Positions 1 to 9,060 are shown, numbered from the stretch's first letter. The stretch: 64,000 nt of DNA from Kytococcus sedentarius DSM 20547 (GCF_000023925.1 NC_013169.1:2232001-2296000); one strand, 5' to 3'. Numbers and translations: made by a program. Notes: generated from the letters alone by a model not told the origin.

Positions 1-221
1 CCGGCGTCCTGCCCGGCGCGGTCGGCCGCGGCCTCGATGAGGGCGCGTACGTCCGCCTCGGCCTTCTCCCGCAGCTGGTGGAAGGTGCCGTAGACCGACC
101 GGTCGGCCGGGATCTCGTGCGTCGCACGCCAGGTGCCGTTGGCGTGGAGGAAGAGGTTGTCCTGCGGGCGCACCGCGAGGTCGCGGTCGCCCAGCTTGAG
201 TCCGAGGTTCGCAGAAGTCAT
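1..221 (-). CDS. M13 family metallopeptidase, N-terminal fragment
   Basis: The reverse strand opens with ATG at 221 and stays open to the window edge, giving about 73 residues. The text after the start (DLAVRPQDNLFLHANGTW, then a THEIPADRSVYGTF block and a helix rich in Glu and Arg) matches the conserved N-terminus of bacterial neprilysin/PepO-like M13 zinc endopeptidases. The zinc motif HExxH lies far downstream in this family and is outside the window, so catalysis cannot be checked. No signal peptide is visible, which suits the cytoplasmic actinobacterial members. The family assignment rests on this N-terminal pattern only. The gene runs off the left edge. Confidence 0.8.
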   Translation of the reverse strand, partial: MTSANLGLKLGDRDLAVRPQDNLFLHANGTWRATHEIPADRSVYGTFHQLREKAEADVRALIEAAADRAGQDA

Positions 222-283
222 GGCGACACTGTGCCACCCGTCACAGGCGCTGCGGCACCCGGTGGAGGGCCCGGGCACGACGA

Positions 284-311
284 AGCCCCGCGAACACGTG
301 GTCGCGGGGCT
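284..311 (-). terminator. Hairpin terminator after the SH3/VanY gene
   Basis: A perfect 10-bp stem (284-293 with 302-311, arms AGCCCCGCGA/TCGCGGGGCT) encloses an 8-nt loop. It lies about 20 bp past the stop of the reverse-strand gene ending at 332 and before the next reverse-strand start at 221. No strong U-tract is present, as is usual in high-GC actinobacteria. Confidence 0.7.
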
Positions 312-331
312 CGGTCGGTGCTCGGTCGGTG

Positions 332-1786
332 TCAGTCGCCCAGGGCGCCCAGCCCCTTGGAGTACTGGGTGAGCGAGGCGAACTCCCAGTGCCAGTACTC
401 GGGCTTGTAGGCGCCCTCGCGGGCCCAGCTCGGGTTCTCCCACCCGAAGCGGGGGGCGTTGGCGTCCAGCCAGTTGTACTTGGCGGTGCCGAAACCCAGC
501 TCGCTCTCGGGCTCGCTGAGGTCGCAGGCCGCGGCCCAGCCGTGCTGCGAGGTACCCGGGGTGGCGGCCCAGAAACCGCGGCGGATCTTGTAGAGCACCT
601 GCGTCTCGTAGGTGCGGTAGCACTCGCCGAGCTTGAGGTCGTGGCCGAAGGTGTTCTTGAACTCCTTGTTCAGACCCGCCAGCGGGGCGACGGCGTCGCA
701 CTGCAGCAGCTGGTGCTCCTGACCCGGGATGGGGTTGTCGCACAGCGTGTTCGGGTCGAGGCGGCCGTTCGAGCCGGTGTAGGCGTAGTGCACGTCGGTG
801 AGGTGCGCCACGGGCACGAAGCTGGTGGGGCCGGCCTGGAACCACTGGCCGTCGGCCGTGAAGTTGCCGCGCAGCACGTAGCCCTCGGCCACGGAGCCCT
901 TGTAGCCTGAGCCGTAACTGGGCCCGGCGTACACGCCGGTGAACTGGGCGCCCCCGGCGGGGTTGACGTACCGGATGACCTCGGCCGTGGGCGGCTCCGG
1001 CGTCGGCGGCGTGGGGGGCTCGGGCGGGGTCGGGGGCTCCGGCGTCGGGTCCACCGAGCCGTCCTCCACCTTGGTGGCGAAGGTGTGCCAGAAGTAGCCG
1101 AGGTCCGTCTGGACCCAGCCGTTCACGTCGGTGCCGGTCACCTCGGCGCCGCGGGGCGCCACGCCGATCACCTGGTAGCGCATGCCCGGGCCGGACCGCA
1201 GGTTCACCGACCGGTCGATGCGGTAGGTGTCACCGGGAGCTGGGCCGGGCTCCGGGGTCGGCGGGGTGGGGGCCTCGTCGACCTGCTTCACGTAGGCGCC
1301 GTGGACGAAACCGTCAGCGGTCTGCACCCACCCGTTGTCGAGCTTCGTGCCGGCCACCTGCGTGCCGGGGGTGTACAGGCCCACGATCGACGACCGGGCC
1401 GTGGCCTCGGCGCGGACGTTGAGGTAGGTGGTGACCTCGAAGGTGGCCTCACCCGGGGTCGGCGGCTCCGGCGTGGGCGGCTCCGGGGTGGGGTCGGCCT
1501 CGTTGGCCTCGAGCCAGTACCCGTGGACGTAACCGCCATCGATCTGCACCCAGCCGTTGTCCAGGGGCGTGCCGTGGACGACGTCCCCCTTCTCCAGCAG
1601 GTCGACCCGGGCCGAGGCGTCGGTGGGGGCGGAGCGGACATTCAGGTACCAGGCGGTCACGGTGTACGACTGTGACTCCGTGGCGTGTGCGTGAGCGGCC
1701 GAGGCAGCAATCCCTGCAGCACCGAGCCCGAGGGCGGTACCAGCGAGAGCTGTCGACACCCGCGGCAGGCGCGCGGACGAGAGCAT
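332..1786 (-). CDS. Secreted triple-SH3b protein with C-terminal VanY-like D,D-carboxypeptidase domain
   Basis: 484 residues. ATG at 1786 has AAGGA 6 nt upstream and starts a signal peptide (MLSSARLPRVSTALAGTALG followed by an Ala-rich stretch ending AHA). The open frame extends far upstream, but only this start gives a secretion signal. Three bacterial SH3 modules follow, each with a LNVRS/LNVRA/VNLRS motif and a NGWVQ strand, joined by Pro/Thr/Glu linkers (PTPEPPTPEPPTP type). The last 200 residues carry an M15/VanY-type pattern: SQHGWAAACDLS (SxHxxGxAxD) and YWHWEF (the WHW His). This suggests a wall-binding enzyme that trims D-Ala-D-Ala stems or cleaves peptidoglycan. It has its own promoter at 1865-1893 and a terminator at 284-311. 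Confidence 0.85.
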   Translation of the reverse strand: MLSSARLPRVSTALAGTALGLGAAGIAASAAHAHATESQSYTVTAWYLNVRSAPTDASARVDLLEKGDVVHGTPLDNGWVQIDGGYVHGYWLEANEADPTPEPPTPEPPTPGEATFEVTTYLNVRAEATARSSIVGLYTPGTQVAGTKLDNGWVQTADGFVHGAYVKQVDEAPTPPTPEPGPAPGDTYRIDRSVNLRSGPGMRYQVIGVAPRGAEVTGTDVNGWVQTDLGYFWHTFATKVEDGSVDPTPEPPTPPEPPTPPTPEPPTAEVIRYVNPAGGAQFTGVYAGPSYGSGYKGSVAEGYVLRGNFTADGQWFQAGPTSFVPVAHLTDVHYAYTGSNGRLDPNTLCDNPIPGQEHQLLQCDAVAPLAGLNKEFKNTFGHDLKLGECYRTYETQVLYKIRRGFWAATPGTSQHGWAAACDLSEPESELGFGTAKYNWLDANAPRFGWENPSWAREGAYKPEYWHWEFASLTQYSKGLGALGD

Positions 1787-1864
1787 GGAGGGTCCTTGAG
1801 GGGTCTGGGATGGTAATCCGAACGAACATTTCCGACACCACAGGGACGTGCGGTGCCGTTCCGC

Positions 1865-1893
1865 ACAATGTCGGTCAAGGGGGGGCGTGTCAA
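1865..1893 (-). promoter_or_regulatory. Sigma-70-like promoter for the SH3/VanY gene
   Basis: On the reverse strand a perfect -35 TTGACA (1888-1893) and a -10-like CATTGT (1865-1870) are separated by exactly 17 nt. It lies about 80 bp upstream of the ATG at 1786. This is a clear housekeeping-type promoter by sequence; activity is inferred. Confidence 0.55.
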
Positions 1894-1994
1894 GCACACC
1901 GCGCCGATCGTGAACTTCCCGTGACATCCGGGAGAACACGCGGCAACGCCTGCGGCTAGAAAACAGGATGCCCGCGCAGTGCCCGAGGCATGAT

Positions 1995-2016
1995 GGGGTG
2001 CACCGCGCGGCACCCC
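1995..2016 (+). other. Leader hairpin upstream of the APC permease
   Basis: GGGGTGC (1995-2001) pairs perfectly with GCACCCC (2010-2016) around an 8-nt loop, 44 bp before the permease start at 2060. It could be a weak terminator or a leader structure. Nothing else is recognisable in the 273-bp intergenic stretch apart from the reverse promoter. Confidence 0.3.
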
Positions 2017-2059
2017 TCGCCGCCGCACCCTGCCCCCTCACTCCCCATCGGAGCCCCTC

Positions 2060-3571
2060 ATGAACAATCGCGCCACGCGCCAGTCGTCTGCGGACCTGCT
2101 GGAGCAACGCGACAGCCTCGACTCCACCCTCAAGCCGCACTGGGTGTGGGCCATCGCCCTGGGCTCGGCCATCGGCTGGGGCGCCTTCGTGCTGCCCACC
2201 GACTGGCTGGCCACCGCCGGGCCGCTGGGAACCGCCATCGGACTGACCATTGGCGCGGCCCTCATGTGCCTCATCGCCGTCAGCTACGGAATCCTCATCC
2301 GCACCTTCCCCGTCTCCGGTGGTGAGTTCGCCTACGCCTTCAATGCGTTCGGCCGGAACCACGCCTTTGCCTGCGGGTGGTTCCTCACCCTCGGATATGC
2401 CTCGATCGTGGCCCTGAACGCCTCGGCCGTGGCCCTGCTCTTCCGCCGGCTGCTGCCGGACCTGGTGGAGTGGGTGCCGCTGTGGGAGATCGCCGGGTGG
2501 CAGGTCTACCTCGGCGAGGTCGTCGTCGCGAGCCTGGCCCTGGTGGCCTTCGCGGTGCTCAACACCCGCGGCACCGCCCTGTCGGGCCGCACCCAGTTCC
2601 TCATGGTGATGGCGATGCTGGTGGGCGTCGCCCTCATCCTGGTCGGTGTGCTGATCCACCCGGACGGCATGTGGGCCAACGTCTCCCCCGGCTTCCCCGA
2701 GGGGGTTGCACCGACCGCGGCGATCCTCGGCATCGTGGCCATCGCCCCGTGGGCCTTCGTGGGCTTCGACAACGTGCCGCAGGCCGCCGAGGAGTTCGAC
2801 TTCCCGCCGGCCAAGGCCTTCGCCCTGATCGTCTTCGCCATCGTGGCCGCCGCGGCCATCTACATCGCGATGACGGTGGCCACGGCCGCCTCGCAGAAGT
2901 GGGAGGGCCTCGTCGCCTCCGAGCCGCTGTGGGGCACCGCCGACGGCCTGAGCAACCTTTTCGGCTCCGTGGGGCTGCTGGTCCTGGGCCTCTCGGTGGC
3001 CATGGGTGTCTCCACCGGCCTGAACGGCTTCTACGTGGCCGCCAGCCGCCTGCTGTTCGCGATGGGGCGTGCCCGGGTGATCCCGGAGCGCTTCGCGGGT
3101 CTGAACTCCCACCGCGCCCCGGCCTTCGCGGTCGTGTTCGTGATGGCCGTGTGCCTGCTCTCCCCGTGGTTCGGCCGTCAGGCCCTGTCGTGGATCGTGG
3201 ACATGAGCTCCATCGGCGTGACGATCGCCTACACCTACACCTGCCTGGCGGCGTTCAAGATGCTGCGCTGGAGCAACGCCCCGGCCGACCCCACCGAGCC
3301 GGAGGGCAGCCGCTCCACGGTGCGAAAGGTCCTGGCGCTTCTGGGCGCCCTGGCCGGTGTCTGCTTCCTGCTGCTGCTCCTGGTGCCCGGCTCCCCGGCC
3401 GCGTTGAAGATGCCCTCCCTCATCGCACTGGGGGTCTGGGTGGCCCTGGGCCTGGTGTTCTGGGTGTCGCGCCGCAAGGCGGTGGCCGCCACCTCCGAGG
3501 AGGAGATGCGCACCCTCATCCTGGGTGAGCACCTCGAGAAGTCCGACGCCGTGCCCAGCACGACGGCCTGA
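2060..3571 (+). CDS. APC-superfamily amino acid/amine permease
   Basis: 503 residues. ATG is preceded by GGAG at good spacing. The N-terminus (LDSTLKPHWVWAIALGSAIGWGAF) is the APC signature, with the small-residue GSAIGWG motif in TM1, followed by roughly 12 hydrophobic helices and a charged C-terminal tail. TM6-like WAFVGFDNVPQAAEEF resembles the substrate-binding helix of amino-acid/polyamine permeases (the GFD...AEE pattern). The substrate cannot be deduced. It is a single-gene unit that ends at a strong hairpin shared with the convergent HMG-CoA lyase gene. Proton-coupled uptake at the inner membrane is inferred from family knowledge. Confidence 0.85.
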   Translation: MNNRATRQSSADLLEQRDSLDSTLKPHWVWAIALGSAIGWGAFVLPTDWLATAGPLGTAIGLTIGAALMCLIAVSYGILIRTFPVSGGEFAYAFNAFGRNHAFACGWFLTLGYASIVALNASAVALLFRRLLPDLVEWVPLWEIAGWQVYLGEVVVASLALVAFAVLNTRGTALSGRTQFLMVMAMLVGVALILVGVLIHPDGMWANVSPGFPEGVAPTAAILGIVAIAPWAFVGFDNVPQAAEEFDFPPAKAFALIVFAIVAAAAIYIAMTVATAASQKWEGLVASEPLWGTADGLSNLFGSVGLLVLGLSVAMGVSTGLNGFYVAASRLLFAMGRARVIPERFAGLNSHRAPAFAVVFVMAVCLLSPWFGRQALSWIVDMSSIGVTIAYTYTCLAAFKMLRWSNAPADPTEPEGSRSTVRKVLALLGALAGVCFLLLLLVPGSPAALKMPSLIALGVWVALGLVFWVSRRKAVAATSEEEMRTLILGEHLEKSDAVPSTTA

Positions 3572-3600
3572 GTTCCTGGGGCCTCGTCGGTCCCCCCATG

Positions 3601-3635
3601 AACGGCCCGTCCTGGGGATCCCGGGACGGGCCGTT
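3601..3635. terminator. Bidirectional terminator between convergent genes
   Basis: A 12-bp inverted repeat (3601-3612 AACGGCCCGTCC with 3624-3635) has an 11-nt loop that itself contains GGGATCCC. It sits 30 bp after the permease stop and 41 bp after the convergent lyase stop. Confidence 0.75.
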
Positions 3636-3675
3636 CTGCGTGCGCGGGCAGGCCGGGCCCGCCCCGGCCGCGGGC

Positions 3676-4635
3676 TCAGCCGGCGAGCGCCTTGACCACG
3701 CGGCTGACCGAGGGCTTGCCCAGCTGCTCGGCCATCCACACCGACGTGGCCACCAGCTTCTCCAGGTCCACCCCGTGCTCGATGCCCATGCCCTCCAGGG
3801 CCCAGACCAGGTCCTCGGTGGCCAGGTTGCCGGTCGCGGACTTCGCGTAGGGGCACCCGCCCAGGCCCCCGGCCGAGGCGTCCACCACGCGCACGCCCCG
3901 GGAGAGCGCCGCCATCGTGTTCGACAGGGCCTGGCCGTAGGTGTCGTGGAAGTGCACGCCGATGCGGTCGGTGCCCAGCCCCACGTCCTCCAGACCGTCC
4001 AGCAGGTGGTGCACGTGCGCGTACGTGCCCACGCCGATGGTGTCGCCCAGGCTGAGCTGGTCGCAGCCCAGGTCCATCAGCCGCTGGCAGGTGTCCACCA
4101 CCTGGGACACCGGCACCGGTCCCTCCCACGGGTCGCCGAAGCACATGGAGACGTACGCGCGCACCCACATGCCCTCGGCCCGGGCCTGCTCCACCACCGG
4201 GGCGAACATCTCGAACTGCTCCTCGCGCCCCCGGTTGAGGTTCTTCTGCGCGAACGCCTCGGTGGCCGAACCGAACACCGCGATGCTGCTCAGCCCCAGC
4301 TCCTGCGCTCGCTCCAGGCCCTTCATGTTCGGCACGAGCACCGGGCGCTTCGGCCCCGTGGCCAGGTCGCCGAGCTGCCCGATGAGCTCGGCGGCGTCGC
4401 CCAGCTGCGGCACCCACTTCTGCGGGACGAAGCTCGTGGTCTCCACCGTGTCGAGCCCGGCATCCAGCAGCCGCCGCACGAACTCGGCCTTCACCGCGGT
4501 GGGGATCACGCCCTTCTCGTTCTGCAGGCCGTCGCGCGGGCCGACCTCGTAGATCGTCACGGCATCGGGCATGCCCCCCACGGCACCCACCTCGGGGGCG
4601 AGGGAGCGGACGGTCTCAATCTGGGCAGTGCGCAT
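3676..4635 (-). CDS. mvaB: Hydroxymethylglutaryl-CoA lyase
   Basis: 319 residues from ATG at 4635, chosen because AGGAG lies 6-7 nt upstream; an in-frame ATG 30 codons earlier lacks this. It cleaves HMG-CoA to acetoacetate and acetyl-CoA in leucine degradation. Diagnostic motifs of the HMGL-like TIM barrel are present: VGPRDGLQNE near residue 31, the metal-binding HFHDTYGQA near 227, and GGLGGCPYAKSATGN near 253, with the catalytic Cys in the glycine-rich loop. Length and motifs are typical. It is divergent from the XPB helicase gene and no other leucine-pathway gene is adjacent, but the acyl-CoA dehydrogenase at 29.9 kb and 3-hydroxyisobutyrate dehydrogenase at 58.2 kb show further branched-chain catabolism. 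Confidence 0.9.
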   Translation of the reverse strand: MRTAQIETVRSLAPEVGAVGGMPDAVTIYEVGPRDGLQNEKGVIPTAVKAEFVRRLLDAGLDTVETTSFVPQKWVPQLGDAAELIGQLGDLATGPKRPVLVPNMKGLERAQELGLSSIAVFGSATEAFAQKNLNRGREEQFEMFAPVVEQARAEGMWVRAYVSMCFGDPWEGPVPVSQVVDTCQRLMDLGCDQLSLGDTIGVGTYAHVHHLLDGLEDVGLGTDRIGVHFHDTYGQALSNTMAALSRGVRVVDASAGGLGGCPYAKSATGNLATEDLVWALEGMGIEHGVDLEKLVATSVWMAEQLGKPSVSRVVKALAG

Positions 4636-4748
4636 GGGGACTCCTCGGTCCGATGGTGTTCTCACCCCCAGTGTCTCAACCCACCCGGCCGGGCGGTGGC
4701 CCACCCGCGCGACGGAACACCGCACCGGGCCACCGCGTTGACGCCCCC

Positions 4749-6401
4749 ATGACCGGCCCCCTCATCGTCCAGAGCGACAAGTCCGTCCTCCTCGAGGTCG
4801 ACCACGACGGCTACGAGGCCGCCCGCCGCGCCATCGCACCCTTCGCCGAGCTCGAGCGCGCCCCCGAGCACGTGCACACCTACCGCATCACCCCGCTCGC
4901 CCTGTGGAACGCCCGCGCCGCCGGCCTCGATGCGGAGCAGGTGGTCGACGCGCTGGTCACCCACAGCCGCTTCCCCGTACCGCAGCCGCTGCTCATCGAC
5001 GTGGCCGAGACGATGGACCGCTACGGCCGCCTCACCCTGGAGCAGCACCCCACGGCCGGCCTGGTGCTGCACTCCACCGACCCCGCCGTGCTCACCGAGG
5101 TGCGCCGCCACAAGAAGATCGCCCCGATGCTGGGAGCGGACGTCGACGCCGCGACGGTCGCCGTGCACCCGTCCGAGCGCGGTGCCATCAAGAGCGAGCT
5201 CATCAACGTGGGCTGGCCCGCCGACGACAAGGCGGGCTACGTCGACGGCGAGGCCCACCCCATCGGGCTCGAGGGCGACTGGGGCCTGCGCCCCTACCAG
5301 GAGCACGCGGTGGACGGGTTCACCGACGGCGGCTCCGGGGTGGTCGTGCTGCCCTGCGGGGCCGGCAAGACGCTGGTGGGCGCCGGGGCGATGGCCCGCC
5401 AGGAGACCACCACGCTGATCCTGGTGACGAACACGATGTCGGCCCGCCAGTGGAAGGCCGAGCTGCTGCGCCGCACCACCCTCACCGAGGAGGAGATCGG
5501 CGAGTACTCCGGCACCGTCAAGGAGGTCCGCCCGGTCACCATCGCGACCTACCAGGTGCTCACCACGCGCCGCAAGGGCGTCTACACCCACCTGGACCTG
5601 CTGGACGCCCGCGACTGGGGCCTGATCATCTACGACGAGGTGCACCTGCTGCCCGCGCCGATCTTCCGCATGACGGCCGACCTGCAGGCCCGCCGTCGGC
5701 TGGGGCTCACGGCCACCCTGGTGCGCGAGGACGGCCGCGAGAACGAGGTGTTCAGCCTCATCGGCCCGCAGCGCTACAACGCGCCGTGGAAGGACATCGA
5801 GGCCCAGGGCTGGATCGCCCCGGCGGACTGCGTGGAGGTGCGCACCACCCTGCCGGAGTCCGAGCGCATGGCCTACGCCACGGCCGAGGCCGACCAGCGC
5901 TACCGGCTCGCCGCCTGCGCCGACGTGAAGCTGCCGGTGCTCGACCGCATCGTGGAGCACCACGCCGGCGAGGCAACCCTGGTGATCGGCCAGTACCTCG
6001 ACCAGCTCGAGGAGATCGCGGGCCGGCTGGACTGCGACATCATCACCGGGGAGACGCCGCAGAAGGAGCGCGGCCGGCTGTTCGAGGCCTTCCGCTCCGG
6101 GGAGATCACCCGCCTGGTGGTCAGCAAGGTGGCCAACTTCTCCATCGACCTCCCCGAGGCCTCGGTGGCCATCCAGGTCTCCGGCACCTTCGGCTCACGG
6201 CAGGAGGAGGCCCAGCGGCTCGGCCGCGTGCTGCGCCCGAAGAGCGACGGCCGCACCGCGCACTTCTACACCGTCGTCACGCGGGACACCGTCGATGCGG
6301 AGTTCGCCGCCCACCGCCAGCGCTTCCTCGCCGAGCAGGGCTACGCCTACCGCATCCTCGATGCCGAGGAGGTGCCGGACGCGCTGGTGACCGGCGACTG
6401 A
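4749..6401 (+). CDS. XPB/Rad25-type DNA repair helicase (SF2)
   Basis: 550 residues from ATG at 4749; an in-frame ATG further upstream would add 32 low-complexity residues. A clear ribosome site is absent. The N-terminal 180 residues form the bacterial XPB-specific domain (GPLIVQSDKSVLLEVDH start). Then come Walker A PCGAGKT near 202, the DEVH box (IYDEVHLL) near 295, TATLVREDGRE (the RED motif of XPB) and motif VI QRLGRVLRP. Established knowledge: bacterial XPB homologues are 3'-5' helicases thought to act in repair with Bax1-like nucleases; no Bax1 gene is next to it. Its 3' end overlaps the convergent glycosyltransferase gene by 55 bp. Confidence 0.92.
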   Translation: MTGPLIVQSDKSVLLEVDHDGYEAARRAIAPFAELERAPEHVHTYRITPLALWNARAAGLDAEQVVDALVTHSRFPVPQPLLIDVAETMDRYGRLTLEQHPTAGLVLHSTDPAVLTEVRRHKKIAPMLGADVDAATVAVHPSERGAIKSELINVGWPADDKAGYVDGEAHPIGLEGDWGLRPYQEHAVDGFTDGGSGVVVLPCGAGKTLVGAGAMARQETTTLILVTNTMSARQWKAELLRRTTLTEEEIGEYSGTVKEVRPVTIATYQVLTTRRKGVYTHLDLLDARDWGLIIYDEVHLLPAPIFRMTADLQARRRLGLTATLVREDGRENEVFSLIGPQRYNAPWKDIEAQGWIAPADCVEVRTTLPESERMAYATAEADQRYRLAACADVKLPVLDRIVEHHAGEATLVIGQYLDQLEEIAGRLDCDIITGETPQKERGRLFEAFRSGEITRLVVSKVANFSIDLPEASVAIQVSGTFGSRQEEAQRLGRVLRPKSDGRTAHFYTVVTRDTVDAEFAAHRQRFLAEQGYAYRILDAEEVPDALVTGD

Positions 6402-7750
6402 CCCGCCACGGCCGGGCGCGATGCGGTCGGGCCCGCGACGCCGGCCCCCTGCGCGCCGGCCGGAGCGGCGCGCCAGGCGGTGCTCGGCCCGCCGCGCAGC
6501 ACGCCGGCGCCGAGCACCCCGAGAAGCAGCAGGAACATGAGCAGGTAGTCGTTGCCGACGATCATCTGCAGGGGATTCCAGTCCAACTCCTGCATGCGCC
6601 GGGCAGGGGCCCACCAGTGCGCGTCGGCCACCAGCACCAGGGCCACCACGGCGGCGAGCGCCTGCAGGTGCGCCGCCTTGAACCGGAGCAGCGGTGCCAC
6701 CCGCGGCGCGGACTCCCACAGCGCCACCACCAGCGGGATGGCCCACACCCAGTGGTGCGTCCAGGCGATCGGCGAGGCCACCACCACCGCCAGCGAGGCG
6801 ACGAAGAAGCCGAGCACGCGCTCCCCGTGGAGGGTCAGCCAGGCCCCGACGGCCACGATGGCCACCGACACCACCCCGCCCACCAGCAGCCAGGCCAGCG
6901 TCGCCGCATCGGTGTCGGGCCCGAACCAGCGGCTCATGAAGCCCATCACCGACTGGTTGCCCAGGTACTCCTTGGGCATCGAGTGGGCGATGGCGTCGCT
7001 CATGTGGTTGGGCTCCCCGCCGGCCGATGCAGGGAGCGTGTCCAGCCAGAAGGCGCGGGCCGTGCCCGGCGTGACGACGAACGAGACCCCGATGGTGGCC
7101 ACGAAGGTGCCGGTGGCCACTGCCGCCGCCCGCCACTGGCGGGTCAGGAGCAGCCAGGCCAGGAAGGTGAGCGGCGAGAGCTTGATGCCGGCCGCGATGC
7201 CCAGGCCGACGCCCCGCCACCAGCGGTCGCGCCCCGTGGCGAGGTCGGCCGTGATGAGGGCGGCCAGGATGAGGTTGACCTGTCCGAAGTGCATGGTCAG
7301 CCACACCGGCTCGGCCACCATGGCGGCCACGAGCATCACGGTGGCCACCACGACCCCCACGCCGGCTCGCCCCAGCGCCACGTGCAGCAGGAAGGCCACG
7401 CAGGCGATCGAGACCAGCAGGGTCAGGGCGGAGCCCAGCCACGGGCTCACCCAGGCCATCGGCAGGAAGGCCAGCAGCGCGAACGGCGGGTAGGTGAAGG
7501 TCAGCTGTGAGCTGGTGTAGGTGAGGTTGTAGACATTGTCACCCTCCAGCAACGCCCTGACGCCGCCGGTGTAGACCCGCAGGTCCAGCGGCGGGTCCTC
7601 GCGCATCACGAGCATGGTGAGCACGGCCGCGCTGAGCAGCACGAAGGCCGGCAGCCACACCGCCGGTGAGGTGCCGCGACGCTCTCCCGGGTCCGCGGCC
7701 CAGGGCTCAGCACGCCCCGCGGGAACCACCCGCGGGGCCGCCGCGGTCAT
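6347..7750 (-). CDS. GT87 polyprenol-phosphate-mannose-dependent mannosyltransferase (second of pair)
   Basis: 467 residues. ATG at 7750 overlaps the stop of the upstream paralogue as ATGA, so translation is probably coupled. It is a multi-pass membrane protein of the DUF2029/GT87 family: an early acidic motif (LDLRVYTGG), FTYPPFALL, the conserved HFGQVNLILAALI segment, GIAAGIKLSPLTFLAW and a TMH pair with THHWVWAIP. Family members use a polyprenyl-phosphate sugar donor on the outer face of the membrane to build alpha-mannans or lipomannan-like glycans. The C-terminal 40 residues are Ala/Pro/Ser-rich and extend 55 bp into the 3' end of the XPB gene, an unusually long convergent overlap. Confidence 0.82.
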   Translation of the reverse strand: MTAAAPRVVPAGRAEPWAADPGERRGTSPAVWLPAFVLLSAAVLTMLVMREDPPLDLRVYTGGVRALLEGDNVYNLTYTSSQLTFTYPPFALLAFLPMAWVSPWLGSALTLLVSIACVAFLLHVALGRAGVGVVVATVMLVAAMVAEPVWLTMHFGQVNLILAALITADLATGRDRWWRGVGLGIAAGIKLSPLTFLAWLLLTRQWRAAAVATGTFVATIGVSFVVTPGTARAFWLDTLPASAGGEPNHMSDAIAHSMPKEYLGNQSVMGFMSRWFGPDTDAATLAWLLVGGVVSVAIVAVGAWLTLHGERVLGFFVASLAVVVASPIAWTHHWVWAIPLVVALWESAPRVAPLLRFKAAHLQALAAVVALVLVADAHWWAPARRMQELDWNPLQMIVGNDYLLMFLLLLGVLGAGVLRGGPSTAWRAAPAGAQGAGVAGPTASRPAVAGQSPVTSASGTSSASRMR

Positions 7751-9060
7751 GCGTCGGACCCCACGCCCCCGCGGCCGGCCAGCAGCTCGCGCACCTGCCG
7801 CGCCGCCAACGGCACCAGGGCCACCGTCAGCAACAGACCGCCCCACACGTACGCGTTCCCCAACACCATCTGCCATGCGTTCCACTCCAGTTCGCGTCCG
7901 TCCCGGGAGGGGACCCACCAGATCACCTGCAGCACTGCCGCAGCCAGCATGCCCCCCGCAGCCCACCGCGCCAGGCGGGGCACGTCCTTCCGGGCTGCCG
8001 AGCACAGTACCGCCAGCGCCAGGGGGACCATCCACACCCAGTGGTGGGACCAGCTCACCGGGGAGGCCAGCAGCATCCCGATCGAGGCCACCCAGAGCCC
8101 GGCGGAACGGTCGCCCAGGGCGCTCAGGCGCGCCGCGGCCAGCACCAGCACCACACCCACCACCACCGAGATGACGAACCACGCCGGGTCGAGCGCCGGG
8201 GCCTCGTCGCCCAGGAAGCGCGCGAGCACGCCCTTGACCGACTGGTTGGCCACGTAGCTGGGCGCGCCGATCCGCCCCGTCTCCGGCAACACCTCGGTCC
8301 AGAAGGCCCGCGAGTCACCCGGCAGCACGAGGAAGCCCAGGCCGATGGTGGACAGCATCGCCCCCAGTGCCACGCCCGCTGCCCGCCACTGGCGGCTCAG
8401 CACCAGCCAGGCCAGCAGGAAGATCGGCGTGAGCTTGATGCCGGCGGCCACGCCCAGCCACACCCCGCGCCAGGGGCGGTCGCCGCGGCGCAGCAGGTCC
8501 GCGGCCAGCAGGCCCGCCAGCAGGAGGTTCACCTGGCCGAACGAGAAGGTCTGCCACATGGGCTCGCAGACCACGGCGGCCACGGCCAGCACACCCAACA
8601 TCTTCCAGGTGGGCGCCAACCGGTGGCCCAGGAAGGTCATGGAGCCCTCGCGCGCACCCTCCAGGGCCCGGCGCAGCACCACCACCAGACCCAGCGCGGA
8701 ACCGAGCACCACCAGCCCGAGGGCGACCGCCTGCGGGGCGAGCGCCAGCGGGACGAAGAGCAGCGCGGCGAAAGGCGGGTAGGTGAACGGCAGGCCCTCG
8801 CGCGGCGCGTAGAGGCTGTCGCCGTCGGCCACCAGCTGGCCACCCCATCGATACACCTCGAGGTCCACCGGCCAACCGCCATTGATCCACAGGGCCGCCA
8901 GGGCGGCCACGCTGACGAGCAGCGCGGGCACCCAGAGGCGCAGGGCACGCTGCGCGCCCGGGCTGGTACCGGCAGGGGACGGGGCAGAGGTGGAGGAGGG
9001 CACGATGCGCACATTGTGCCCCGCTCCCGCCGCACCGCGAGACCGGGCTCGGCCCGTCAT
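7747..9060 (-). CDS. GT87 polyprenol-phosphate-mannose-dependent mannosyltransferase (first of pair)
   Basis: 437 residues. ATG at 9060 has GGGGAGG 4 nt upstream. The layout matches its downstream neighbour: a short cytoplasmic Arg-rich N-terminus, VDLEVYRWGG after TM1, FTYPPFAALLF, FSFGQVNLLLAGLL, GVAAGIKLTPIFLLAW and SHHWVWMVPLAL. The two proteins align over their whole length and are probably a tandem duplication that diverged. Both likely act on the same extracellular mannan or lipoglycan with different linkage or acceptor preferences (inference). It is divergent from the response regulator gene. Confidence 0.82.
   Translation of the reverse strand: MTGRARSRGAAGAGHNVRIVPSSTSAPSPAGTSPGAQRALRLWVPALLVSVAALAALWINGGWPVDLEVYRWGGQLVADGDSLYAPREGLPFTYPPFAALLFVPLALAPQAVALGLVVLGSALGLVVVLRRALEGAREGSMTFLGHRLAPTWKMLGVLAVAAVVCEPMWQTFSFGQVNLLLAGLLAADLLRRGDRPWRGVWLGVAAGIKLTPIFLLAWLVLSRQWRAAGVALGAMLSTIGLGFLVLPGDSRAFWTEVLPETGRIGAPSYVANQSVKGVLARFLGDEAPALDPAWFVISVVVGVVLVLAAARLSALGDRSAGLWVASIGMLLASPVSWSHHWVWMVPLALAVLCSAARKDVPRLARWAAGGMLAAAVLQVIWWVPSRDGRELEWNAWQMVLGNAYVWGGLLLTVALVPLAARQVRELLAGRGGVGSDA

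Noticed and set aside
1787-1960. Cyclic-di-AMP (ydaO-type) riboswitch before the cell-wall hydrolase
   Set aside because: This class is frequent before actinobacterial wall hydrolases, but the conserved core blocks are not found on the reverse strand here.
1787-4417. Upstream extension of the SH3/VanY reading frame to over 1,300 residues
   Set aside because: The extra part is antisense to the permease gene, has no secretion signal and is Arg/Gly/His-biased as expected for a shadow frame. The start at 1786 gives a signal peptide and ribosome site.
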